Assembly: GCF_021976095.1 (NCBI RefSeq)
Contig: NW_025813447.1
Span: 4,752,349-4,816,348 of the forward strand
Origin: Xenia sp. Carnegie-2017
Taxonomy: Eukaryota; Cnidaria; Anthozoa; Malacalcyonacea; Xeniidae
Length of the DNA: 64,000 nt
Direction: 5' to 3'
Positions 47,980 to 60,700 of this stretch are shown in pieces. The notes below the pieces were generated by a model. It was given only the letters and a program-made list of their open reading frames with translations. It ran no database searches and was not told the DNA's origin. Each line of letters starts with the position of its first letter. The stretch's first letter is position 1. The translations under genes were made by a program, and so were the position numbers.

Positions 47980-50900
47980 AAATGAAGATTTTTTTCTTGT
48001 AATGAACGTCAATGCCCAGCTTATTGCAGATACATGAATTGCTATTGTAAAAACAAGAATATATTGAAAGGATTTTATTGACGTCCATATTCTTATTTTT
48101 ACAATGGCAGTTTATATTATTGCAATAAGCTGAACATTAATATTCATTATAAGATTACGTTTCATGCAAGGAAAATCTATCGCCACTGTTATAACTGATC
48201 GATATTGTTTTACAAATCACAGAACAAATATTCTCAATTAATTTTAAAACTTTTTGCTAGCTACATTTTGGATTAATTAGAAAATCAATATAGCTGAAAA
48301 TATGGATATTCATCACTAGTGACAAGTAATCGGAAATTCTCGATAGCTAAAAAGAAAATTTGAATGGTAATTTGTTCTTTAGCCACACGTTTTGCACGAG
48401 CAATAACTTCTTTTCAACATAAATGTGTCGGTAGGAAAACATGCATTTACTACAATAATAAAAAACAATTGATGACGAAGGATAAAGTGAGTAATTGAAA
48501 GGCTAAGAAAAACGTCTGAGAAAAGTTTTAACGCTAGGGCAAAATTTTGTAAACGATCATGAGATGCAGTAGCTAAAACATTGGAAGCGAATCAATTTAC
48601 TACAAAAAGTAATTACATTTCTCAGAAAGAGGCTTGTTAAAGATGAAAGCGTTATTGTACAAATTTTAAGATCATAATTCAAAAACTACGAACATGAAAT
48701 GGTGGTAGAGTTTGCATTTATGTAAGAAAATCCATTAATTGTAATTGAAAGAATGATGTAATTACACCAGATCGTTAAGCTGTTTGTGTTTTAAATTAAA
48801 TAGCAATTTTTTTGCTTCTCACAATAAGCAGACTACTAAATTATCCTAAATATTTTGATAGTTTTTGTATTTTAGTCAGAAATATGAAAAGAAATAAATA
48901 CATGAATTAGATTTAAATTGGGTCATGTTAAAATGAAAGAATACCATGATTATTTGAAGACTTGACGTTATTGACAACATCTGGAGGTTTTGACATTTTT
49001 CAAATTGTCTAATCTTTGTCCGTTATGTTTCCCAAGCAGTGGTAAGCACTACAAAAGAAAGTATAAATATTAACTCAGCAACATAATTACAAACTGGGAC
49101 AAACAAAAGTAATAAAAAATACGAAAAAATGATCGGCGGCATAAAATCTTATTGTATGAAATTTCTGAAATGGAGATACATTAGAATTTATAAAAATATA
49201 ACTTGGATTTTTACAAATGAATTTTACAAGGAAGTGAGGTCATGACTTTGGCCTGTAGCTCGTACTTTTTGTATGATTTTATTATTTTATAAAAAAATTT
49301 CTTAATACCCACAACCTTCATCAACTGACACATAAATTCAACTGCCTAACTAAGACATTCAATTTTATTTGTTATTTTGGCCTTTGTCAGATGGGTATAG
49401 TGTAGCCGTCAAACTGGTTTAGATAGGTTTGCAAATTCTCTCACATTCATGGTTGTTTTGTAAATTTTCCTTCATATATTTAATACATTGAGTTGAGATT
49501 TTTCTACGCAGGCTCATGCCAACTCAACAATAGAGCAATCAGCGCACGCGTTGTATTGTTATGCAAAGTTTAAAATGTAAATTAGACATTGCGCAGTGTT
49601 TTTACTTTCTTCCATTTTGACATTATTATAAGATTCAGAAATATAAGCTTTAACGAATATATGAGTGCAGTTATAAATTGATGGTAGACAATGCAAAAAT
49701 ACTTGCATCATTATATCAGGTTCCATATCATAGGAATCTTATACAGTATATGATATACTATAATCTCTACATTCACTGTTTATCTCTTCCATTATATCTT
49801 TACTGTGTATAAAACTTTTTCAATTAGAATATAAGACTGCGGCCCAAATCAAAATTTCTTTTCATTCTGTTGAATAACACAAACCATGTATGATCATTAA
49901 TATATACTCGTGAACTTCTTCGTTTTTTTAAGAGTTCTTTATGGAGCTTATATCTTAGGAGTTTTAAAGCATGACAAACGCTAAGTTTACCAATTCAAAT
50001 ACTTAGTTAGAACTCAACAGATCAAGTGACGAGAGTTCTATAATGATAAGCAAAATATCTGTCCTGTTGAGAATAGAACTTGCTGATTTTATTCACTTCG
50101 GGCTTAATCTTTACACTCTCTAAGCGTGAATGTTGTATCATTTATAAGTTCATTTACAAATGAATAAAAGTCCATGCGTCGCCGCTTTCCTGAATTGTAC
50201 TATTTGTTTTACGTGGAGTAGGTTTTTTTGAAGTATAGCAGTTAATATGAATTTAATGTTAACGTAGGTGATAAATTCTTCGTATTAGTAAGTACATACC
50301 AGGCCAGAAATTTGCTTTTATGATCACGCTCACGTTGTAAGCACAAATAACGTGTTTTTTGTCGTTTAAATAACTTACCTTTATCATTAATACCTTGAGG
50401 TTTTTTGAAATCCCCTTGAATCCTGGCAAAATAAACGCCAAAACGATTCTTGAGGCCGATATGTGACAAATTAATCTGCGTAATTTAAATCATCTTAAGA
50501 ATTCATTGTTATTATAAGAAAGATACACTTCATGACTTCTATTGTTAAAATGTATGTCGTACATTTTAACTCTATAGTGAGCAGTGATAACCGCGAGATA
50601 ATACTTACAATACCTGCATTGTTTTACACTTTATAAGATGTTAGGTCTCTCTGTGATATTATTTGATATAATTATCATCAATAAGTTTCAAATGTACGAT
50701 TTGAAACAGTTTGAATTTTAAAAAGCCAAAACCATTAACAAGGTGCATTTTAAAATATTACGCAATAATTTTTGTTAATTTTCAATCTCACAAAGTGAAA
50801 ATGATGTGATAATGTGATATGCTGAATATTAATTTGTCCACAACATTTTCAACTATTTTCCGGAAGCCATTAGACATCACTAGATGTTATTTAACAATAT

Positions 50901-51485
50901 CATCCAACAAACAGCTATTTGCAATTTATTAGACACTAAAAGACTAGCAACAAAGTTAAGTTTGCCTCTTCAAACCTAAAACCTGCCACAACTTAAACGT
51001 CGACAAGCCAAAAATATAGTTTGGGTTGATCTTTCTTAAAACAAAAAAGTTGACAAACATTTGCCACAAGTTTCAATGAATAAAGTTATGCCAGCAAATT
51101 GATAAAGAGGAATAAAGCCAAAAGACTTCACATTCACAAATGCAGTTTTGATATCCCACCCTTTGTATCACTTACATCAATGATTAAGTTTAGATTAATA
51201 AAGAAAAGATTTCAAATAAAAGTTAGACATTTTATCAGTAACACACATTTCAGTTTCAATAAAGGTTGTGGAAAAAAGAAAATCGACACCATAGGTGAAA
51301 GGTGTGTGTGTGTGTGTGTGAGGGGTGCGCTTATTTTCTTTATAATGAGAATACGTTTGACAGGATAAATTGGCCAAAGATGGTGGACATCTAAAGAATT
51401 AGGAGTGGACTGGTGAGATAGAAGGCATATATGAGATTAAACTTCACGCCTAGATGTGTGGAATGACCGCAAGCGCATTACAAGG
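47980..51485. other. no gene recognised
   Basis: AT-rich. 49490-49570 resembles the tail of the 17.6/58.9-kb repeat (GCAATCAGCGCACGCGTTGT). A (GT)n microsatellite of about 10 units lies at 51300-51321. A minus-strand frame at 50242-50469 shows no family motif. Confidence 0.5.
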
Positions 51486-51490
51486 GCAAT

Positions 51491-52440
51491 TTAATCATTT
51501 ATAGTAACATCTGCTCCTTCGGTGACAATCTTTCGTGCAAAAGCGAATTTCTCAATGCGGCCAAACGCTTCAGACAGTTGTTCATACCACAACTTCTTAT
51601 TGTCACATGAATCCCACCAAAGTTTTGTATAGTATATACTTTCCAGTCAGGTTCATTCTGGTCTATTTTAATTTTCTTTATTTTCTCGTCTTTCATATGC
51701 AGAAACTTTGCCAAATATTTCCATGCTCCAGGTACTTTTTCTGCCACTTCTAACAGATATGTGTCGATATCTGCAAAATTTAAGAGATTGTTTTACAAAT
51801 CATAGAAGGAACACACTGAATGATTTGATAAAAAAAGAATTGTGTTTATTTTTGTGTTTGAAAATTACTGTTATTCAACATCCATAGCTTTGACCGTTTT
51901 AATTCTGAAGCACAAATTTTCACCTCATTAGTTCAATTTCACTTTAAAATTGGCTTAGCATTGTACATTATTAGGTCATTGGCAAGTTTGACAAAAATGT
52001 TTGAAATCCATTATGATATTATCCAGTGTTTTCAATTTGCATAGGCCACAAATCAAGAAAATCTTTTCAATGATAAAAAAGATCATAGAATTAAAAAACA
52101 GGGAGAATTTTCTCATTGATCCCGAATTGCAAAAAAAAATTTGAAAGATCAAAATGTCTTGGCTTATTATAAAATGCAATGCTGTATAACGTACCACAAT
52201 AATAGTTTGACGACACACCGACTTCATGATATGAACGTATTGATTATTTTTTTTGCTTTTTATGAAACTCTATTTCCTTCATACTTTTTACCAAAATTGA
52301 TTAATTGGGACTGGCAATATTACCATGATCTGGATATAATGATTCTTTACAAATTCCTCGAGCTGTTTTATTTAACTTTCTGGCTTTGTTATACTCTCCA
52401 GTTTTCAAATAGATATCACTCAAGTTTTCCAAAAAATTAG
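51491..52440 (-). pseudogene. TPR-Death gene copy 2, partial
   Basis: The Death exon is 51770-51491 (DIDTYLLEVAEKVPGAWKYL, AKFLHMKDEKIKKIK, later WWDSCDNKKLWYEQL and a stop). The frame needs one extra A in the run at 51623-51626. Upstream, 52440-52340 encodes the end of a TPR array (ANFLENLSDIYLKTGEYNKA), matching the last repeat of the array at 60.2 kb. The DNA between (51976-52230) matches 59858-60097. So a TPR-tail to Death segment was copied, and most TPR repeats are missing here. No linker exon like 59587-59516 was found. Confidence 0.7.
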
Positions 52441-52449
52441 CGGGAAAAT

Positions 52450-53035
52450 TTTTCTCAAAGAGGCTTAAATCATCGACAGATTTAAATTTTTGATGGAAGG
52501 AGCACTTTAAGTTCAGATATCCTCGAATTCATTTTCAAAGGAAATTGATAATTGGAGTGGGTGTATTACGGGTGTAATATTCATACGTGTATTTATACGC
52601 ATGTTCTGCAGATTTAATTTCTATTAAAATTAATTGTGAATATAGGGATCATACAATATCAATACATAAATATAGTTCTTTCCACCCATTTATCAATGTG
52701 CATTTGTTTAATGATTGGAGAACATTTTCGAGAACAAAGTAACAAAATTGTAGTAATGAGAACATTTGGCTTGAAAGGAATGGCATTACACCAACGAGTC
52801 CTCGAAATTTAGCGAAAAGAGATCTTTCAAGTTGATCATGGAATAGAGAAAAGTAACATATATGTACTAGATCATCACTGCGTCTGGAGATTTAATTCCT
52901 CGTGAAATACAACTAGCTCTATATGGGAGAATGTGGAAACTGAGTTCTTTAAATTAGCCCGTGGATATTATCTGATTGCTGCTTATTAGACATCAATGTA
53001 CTTTGAAGATAGTGCTTTCATATACCACCAGTTAG
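52450..53035. other. no gene recognised
   Basis: AT-rich spacer between the partial TPR-Death copy and the Penelope-like element. Confidence 0.4.
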
Positions 53036-53039
53036 TCTA

Positions 53040-54720
53040 TGAAACGAAGAACTAACAGCAATTTAAAACCTACAGAACGAAGACCAAATAATCAGATTAC
53101 GAGCTGACAAAGGACGCAAAACAGTTATCATGGACAAATCAGAATACATTGACAAAGCCAAGACCCTTCTAAAAGACACCACCACCTACGAACCTCTCCA
53201 CACAGACCCCAGCAAAACTACCACCAACCGCATCAACCTTAAACTGAAAGAGCTCAAAGATAAAAAGAAACTGACCAAAAATGACTAAAGAGGAATCCGA
53301 CCCTATGACGCATCTACCGCCAATTCTACGGACTACCAAAATCCACAGAAAAACAACCCGTATCGACCTATCGTATCGCTGCCTACGTATGAACTTTCAA
53401 AATATCTCTCTAACATTCTCTATCCTTTAGTCAAAAATTCACCTCACACCATCAAAAACGCCACCACTTTCCTCGCAAACATTGACAACATTAAACTACG
53501 ACCAGACGAAACCATGATATCCTACGACGTGACATCACTCTTCACATCCATACCACTAGACGTAGCCAAACAAATTACAAACGAACTACTCACAAACGAC
53601 AAAGCTTTGCATGCTACAACACAACTAGACAAAAATGACATCCTATACTTACTCAATCTTTGCCTCTCCACTGAATTCTCCTTCCAAAACTCATACTACA
53701 GACAAATTTCAGGCACACCAATGGGGTCACCACTATCCACCTTCCTTGCAGAAGCCGTCATGCAACACCTCGAAACACAATCATTCACAAACAACGTAAA
53801 CATCAGACTATGGAAAAGATATGTCGACAACATCTTTGCCATAGTCAAGAAAGACAAAACTGACCAAATCCTACACACCACAAACAATGGCACAAAGAAC
53901 ATAACCTTCACTAAAGATGAAGAGCATGACAAACAACTTACTTTCCTCGATATCGTATTGACCAGAACAGATGACGGTACACTAAACACACAAGTATATA
54001 CCGCAAAACTACCCACACAGACCAAATACTCGATTTCAACAGCAATCACCCAACACAATACAAAGTAAGCTGCATACGAATACTTTCTAACAGGATCAAC
54101 ACTCAATGTAACACCGAAGAGGCCAATAAAACATAACGCAGCTACTTATACTCCACTTTATAAAAAACAAATATCTTAGAAACTTTATAAACAAAACTTT
54201 AAACAGAATACAAAACAAAACACAAACCGACAGAAGTAACAAGAAACCGGCGAAACCGTAAAAGTCATCACATTACCATACATAAACGACAATCCATGAT
54301 ACAACCGACGCAATCTACATGATACCATCTAAAGACAGCTCAAAACAGTACATATACAAGAATCAAAGAAAATCGAAACAAGACTCACAAAACACAAAAA
54401 CGCCGTAAAACAACGAGATCTGAACTCACTACCGGCAGAACATACCCACGGAAATAACCATACATTCGACTGGACAGAAACTAAAGTACTCGGACACTCA
54501 CAGACTAAACACGCACACGAATTTAAAGAAGCTTCGAACAGTAAAGACAACGACACAATAAACAGACATATTTACATACCAATTTTATACTCACAACTAA
54601 AGGAAAAGGACAAAAAACTACAAACAACACAAAAACTACAACATTACACTCTAATAATATTAACACCAATCATATTCACAATACACCAAAACCCATGACA
54701 ACGCATTCCACACCATCCAA
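53040..54720 (+). mobile_element. Penelope-like retroelement, broken
   Basis: Pieces in order on the plus strand: an N-terminal segment (KTVIMDKSEYIDKAK), the reverse transcriptase core 53514-54068 (ISYDVTSLFTSIPLD, GTPMGSPLSTFLAEAVM, LTFLDIVLTRTDDGTLN), and a GIY-YIG-side C-terminus near 54370-54560 (TRLTKHKNAVKQRDLNSLPA, AEHTHGNNHTFDWTETKVLG). Several frame breaks lie between them, so it looks inactive. The base composition is clearly richer in C (plus strand) than the neighbours. Ends are approximate; no terminal repeats were defined. Confidence 0.85.
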
Positions 54721-54746
54721 TCATATTAATCCAACCGCATAGAGCA

Positions 54747-54924
54747 TAAAGACTGACTTCCATTCAGTGCAAATTGTCGTGCGATCGACTTTTGCGATCA
54801 CTTTCTTTGAATTATGTGCAGGACAGTGAAGCTGTTCCGGTCGAGAGCTTACAATTGAAGAGAAAATGATCGGAAAAAGTCGATCACGTGACAATTTGCA
54901 TGCTGTATGGAAATCAACCTTTAG
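54747..54924. mobile_element. 178-bp MITE-like inverted repeat
   Basis: The ends AAAGACTGACTTCCATTCAG and, inverted, AAAGGTTGATTTCCATACAG are followed in both arms by GCAAATTGTC and GATCGACTTTT. Arms are about 55 bases. It directly follows the Penelope-like element. Confidence 0.8.
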
Positions 54925-55640
54925 AGGTAACTAGCACGGAAGATCACGACAAACATTTAAAGAATCTTCAACTGCACGATGAGGGATAATTAGTGCATGT
55001 TGTTAAGAAATGTTAGTCATGAAAAGTGAAAGAAAAGGTTCTGGAAAGAACTGAGCAGCAAAGATTTTACGATATTAAAACAGAGAATTTGAAATAACTC
55101 ATAGAAAGAAAAGAGACCTGCACCACACACAGGAAAGTCTTGATCTTGGTAATGCTACTGACGAGGTAATAGATATAGCATGGCCTTGTTGAGAAACAAT
55201 CATTACAACTCAACCAGTCAATTCCCTGAAGACCCAAGTGCCATCATTCTCCTCCACAATCCAAACAGTCCATTCCAGTCTCAATGTAATACTGAGTAAT
55301 TCATTCTAACATGTTTTGGCACAGTTATAAAGACACCAAATATTATTGAAGCTTATGACTTAGAAACAATTAATTTTTACTAGAATTTATAATTAGAAGA
55401 GACTTCCTTGTTGGTTTTCATGAATTGTAAGTAGATGACAATTCTTTCAATTTGGTTTTGAGCACTTATTTATAGAAGGGATTGTGTTACGTGATAATCC
55501 TTAATCATGTAAGTTATACTTATAATTGTCATACTTTATGCGTAAATATATCATTAGTCAACTGATTAGTGATCTTTGTGAAATGCCTTACTCATACATG
55601 CATGTGTATGATAACCACAATAACAGGAAAAATCTGAATT

Positions 55641-55977
55641 CCGCCTTTTTGTTCCAAAAGCCAGCAAATATAGAGCATTAAATGGTAGAAAGAAAATTTT
55701 TCTGTTGTGTTTTCTTATTCATGAATAGACAGCAATTCATACCTTTGGAATTCAGCTGTTTATAGATGTCATAATAATAGAAAAGCATTTAAGGCGGTAG
55801 ATGTAATTTATACGCCTTTAATACTGTTTTTGCCACAAGGGAGCGCGTATGTTTCTATTATTCATCGCTTTGATTAGAACTATTCTAACGCAACATAAGA
55901 TCATTGTAAACATTTTTTATAATTTATCTCCTATGTCAAAAATGGTCATAATTTGCGCTTTTGGAACAAAAATGGCG
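55641..55977. mobile_element. inverted-repeat element
   Basis: CCGCCTTTTTGTTCCAAAAG at the left pairs with the inverse of CTTTTGGAACAAAAATGGCGG at the right, with GCAAAT following in both. About 337 bp, no coding potential. Confidence 0.7.
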
Positions 55978-56530
55978 GCTAGATGCACATGTGACCATAT
56001 TCACTCAATCAAATTGAGTATAGTCTGAAATGCAGAGAATAATACGTGTGCCAACTGTTACAAGTACAGGGCTCTGATGTATATCTCAGGAAAAAGCCTC
56101 TCAAATCAATTCTATCCATAAAGAAATCAAACACCAAAGTATGACATCCTCGTTATATCAGTGGCGTTTAAGTTTGAAAATTTTTCATTTAGCATTACAG
56201 CTATTAATAGAAGTAGAACTGCCGCGATGTTGCGCAGCCTCAGCATGCAAAAGCACAACCAATGATCAAATTAAGATGATTGCTGCTCCAAGAAAATAAA
56301 CAATAAATACTGACTTAGTATTCATTTAATTTGTTTAGAATTACTAAGCCAAGGTAGAAGTCTTCTTCCAAAACCTTTGCAAAACAGCAAACATACTAGC
56401 ACCCGCAAAAAGTGTTCTTTGTACCTTTGTTAAGTCCATTTATTTACCTTTCAAATCACATGTTGTGCGAATCTTTCAGTTTCAAAATGAAGAAGTGCTT
56501 CACCGACAAATAAAGTTAATAAAAATCACT

Positions 56531-56950
56531 ATTTTCTGCCGATGGGAATTGCATTTTTTTCTTTCAAATTTAGTCCTACAAGGCTATTAAATGCCAATCA
56601 TCAATGCAAACTAAATGGAATTTCAACTTCTTATTGTATCATATCCTTTACAAACGCGATGGTTCCAAATTAAACATGGCAAAAGGCACATTTCTTTCGA
56701 AAACGTTTTTTGAAACTGGTAGTCTACAAGAAATACGCAATCAGTTAAAAAAAAGATTTCTAGAACGACAAACTTTGACCTCCGTTATCATCTCGTGGAC
56801 TGTTACAACGAGCGTAAATTTGCGCAGAATAGAAAAAGCCTAAATTGCAACAAAAATTATGCAAATTTTATTCAAAAACGACTTTTTAAACGCTAAATTT
56901 GCATTATATTTTGTCTTGACGTCTAACTTCAAATTCCCATCAGCGGAAAA
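56531..56950. mobile_element. inverted-repeat element
   Basis: TTTTCTGCCGATGGGAATT at the left and, inverted, TTTCCGCTGATGGGAATTTG at the right bound about 420 bp. The 79-codon frame inside (56604-56843) has no motif I recognise. Confidence 0.6.
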
Positions 56951-57701
56951 ATTTCAAGCTACAAATTTGAACGGAAGATTACGTGGTTAATTTTGATAGA
57001 ATCGTCAGTAAAGGGTTATAAACACAAGCCTAATACGTCATTCTTTATCACCATGTAAAAATTATAAGCTTCACTCAAGTATGCTGTTATCAAAAAAAGT
57101 TGGATTCCAATTTTGTTGATACACACTGTATATTGCCCAAGTATACCATTTAAAAAAATATTTAAGTTTTGGAATTAAGACGAAGAATAATCTAGTCTTT
57201 TAACAAAACTTTGTTTTTATTTTGAATATGAAGAAAGCGAAATGTATTGCATTTTTTAAAATTATTTTCGCTTGTAATTTCGGAGGTGTTCTGCATGTCC
57301 AGGCTATTCAAGGACAACAGACCAGGTTTCTTTGGAGCTAAAATCTCCAAAATGACACCAATTGATTTTGCTGTCATTTTGAACTCGTTGCAACCGAATT
57401 CGGCATTTGACAGCACCCCCTGTAAAGTCATTAGTATTTACAAGTTATAACATATATTTTTAAAAAAGCATGTTAAAAAGGCTTTAAGTTTTTCAATATT
57501 TTCTCTGAGTAATTGGGTATCTATTGCGCATTGTCTAGATGATCTAATACTATGGCTCTTGAACAAAGAACTGCTCTTTGCCAAGGCACACTAGAAAACA
57601 AAATCTTAAGATAGATTATATGGAACTAATAGGAGATTGAACTGCAAGCCTTTACAATGTGTGGAATGATCATAATTACATTAAAATAGCAATTTAGTAA
57701 T

Positions 57702-60700
57702 TTAATTTATATTGAAATTCGGTCGTTCCAAGAGAATCTCTTGTGCTAAACTACCTTTCCCAATGCGGTGAAATGCTCCCGCTAGTTCTTCATACCATAA
57801 TTTCTTTTTGTCACGTGAAAACCACCAAAATTCTAGCATAAGATATCCTTTCCTGACTGGATATTCGTCATTCTGGTTTATGTCAATTTGGTTTATTTTT
57901 CGTCTTTAATATGTAGAGACCTTGCCAAAGTTTCCATTCTCCAGAAACTTTTCCTGCAAGTTTTAACAGATATCTGCTTTCTGCAAAATTTAAGAGATTA
58001 TTTTACTGATCATAGAACGAGCACTCTGAATGAATTTAGAAGTATTTTGAGGTAGTAACAAATTAATGTGGATAAATAATGGATAAACAAGACAATCTTA
58101 AAACATTTAAAGTTAATGATAGAATTTTTAAATGTAAACAAGTTAGGATTCACATCTTCAGCATAAATGAACTTACTATTTATAGTGTTAAATATATTTA
58201 TTAAGCTAAATGGAAACTAAAGGTTTTAAAAGAAATGAATGAGAATATTTTGAGAAAAACTTGAGAGCTTGCTACACTACTGCTAACTCTGAATTTTAAT
58301 TCGTAAGAAACATTTAATAACATCCTCAATATTGGATTGCACAACGTACTGGTCCTAACTAACCCCAAAAGCATTTGATACTGTTAGCAACATTCTGTTT
58401 ATATAATGGTGTGACTTATGAAAGCCAGACGTTGTTCTTACAGTTACGTTTATATAAATCATATCGCATGAAAATGCTTCTTTCTCTTTAGTATAAGTAA
58501 AGTTCAAAAAGATTTTAACATAGAAATTTCCGAGTTTGCCTAATACAGTTACCTCCTCATATATACTACGTATGCTTTGTCTCTACTGAGAAGTCATCAC
58601 CCACAAGGAGAACACGTGGAGTGACACAAACATGCAGCATCTTTTCGTCTTTACAAAAGCGTAATATAAATGTGAGTAAGGGTTCTGTGCTAAAGCAGCT
58701 TGTATTTATTTTAGTGGGATATCAAAGTTTGCATATATGGAGTACGCAGGGTTCAGCTGTATGGGGATAATTTCCGAGGTCCGGATGACTTGGTCTCAAT
58801 CGAGTGGGTTTTGACTTCATGTGCAGTTCATAGTGGTTAGTCTTTATATTGAATGGTTCTTTTCGTTGGTAAGTGACGGCTGTTCCAAGGCACCATTACG
58901 GCAAGGCAAAAAAACCTCATTTAAGAAATAAAAGATGTTTACTGTGTTTGCACGGGCTTATGCAAACCGGGGAGACCTTTGAGAGAACTCGAGAGCAGAT
59001 CATTGTGCAAACCCGAGATCGAAGGTCGAAGGTTGCACCTGCTTGAGAGTTCTCACAAACGTCTCCGAGGTTTGCATAAGCCAGTGCAAACACAGTAAAC
59101 ATCTTTTATTTCTTTTACAAAATAACAATAATGCAAAACAGACAAACATTTTAATTTTTCCTCTAAAATGTATTCATGATCGATTTTCAAATTCTCTTTG
59201 ACTGATTGATTGTTATGATTGATTTGATTGGTTGAGCTCGGATGTGTTTTGCACATGCTAAAGCAAAGACAGCTATAGACCAATCAGCGAACGCATTTCA
59301 TTGTGTTTATTTTATAAAGTTTCTTAAAAAAATAAATTACTGTTAAAATTTGCTCACAAGATCAAGAACAACATTCGTTCGATATTTTTTAAATTGAGAA
59401 GTATCTTCATTTTAAAAATATCGAGAAAATCAAAAGTTCAGCTTTGATGATTTGATGATCACTGCCTAGAGTCAGTAAAATACTTTGACAAAAGTCAGCT
59501 ACTAACGATACATACCTGGCCTGCTATATTGAATACCACGTAAATGTTCGTTTTCCATAGCATTAGGAAACTCATCAGTCGCCAAATCTGTAACAAAATA
59601 AACAAAAATTCATTATGAACGCAAGACATAATTGGCTGAAGGAAGCAAGAAAATTCGTCAAAAATTTGTCAACAAGGCACATATTGTTTATTTTATATAT
59701 AATATTTTTAATTCAAATTGATAGTTAGAAAAAAATGTATTTCGCGAAAAAGACATTTGTATTTATTTTTTAGTTTGGGAATTGGTGTTTTTCATCACCC
59801 ATTTTTATAGGTATGACAATAATTGTGAATAAACCTTTGTAACACCATTATTGTCTGTTATTTTGACATTGGCTTTACAAAGCTCATTTTGAAATCAAAG
59901 TTAACTTGACAAAAAAGTTTGAAATTCATTTTGACTTTATCAAGTCTTTTGAATATGCATATAAGCCAAAAATAAGAAAGCTTTCCAACAACAGAATTAA
60001 AACTACCAGAAAGATCATATTTTGATAAAAAGAAAGCAGCGAGAATTTTCTTTTTATCCCAAATTGCACAAAAAATTTGAAGACAAGCCGACGTCATGAT
60101 ATAAACCTAATAATATTTTGTTAAACTCTTTATAAAAATTTTTGCCATTTCATAGTCTTCAGTATCTTTATACACTCCCAAAATTGTTTAAAGGATTGGA
60201 AACTCACCGTGATCTACATTTAGTGACTTTCTACGCATTACTTCAGCTGTTACATTCAACTTTTTGCCTCTGTCATATTCTTTAGTTTTCGAATCGATAT
60301 CACGTAGGTTTTCCAAAACAGTGGCAACTTGAACATGATCTGGACCTAAATACTTTTCATAAATTTTCAAAGCTTTTTCATAAAACTCCTTGGCTTTGTC
60401 GTATTCGTCAGTTTTCTTATGTAACAAACCAAGATTACATAAAGAATCACAAACATCAAAATGATCTGGGGATAGCAACTTTTTTCTGATTCCCAGAGTT
60501 TTTTCATATAACTCTTTTGCTTTTTCATATTCTCTAGTTTGCATATAGACATTACCAAGGTTGTTTAAAATAACAGCGACTTGAACATGATCTGGACCTA
60601 ATGACATTTTACAAATTTCCAAATCTTTTTCATAAATTTTTTTCGCTTTGTCATATTCTCCAGTTTGTATGTAAACATTACCAAGTTTTTTTAAAATAGC

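Noticed and set aside
47552-48037. 161-codon plus-strand frame
   Set aside because: Antisense shadow of the minus-strand Death-domain exon, which has motifs, an acceptor and paralogues.
51300-51321. GT microsatellite as a regulatory site
   Set aside because: A plain simple repeat with nothing around it suggesting function.
53696-54106. 136-codon minus-strand frame
   Set aside because: Antisense of the Penelope-like reverse transcriptase.
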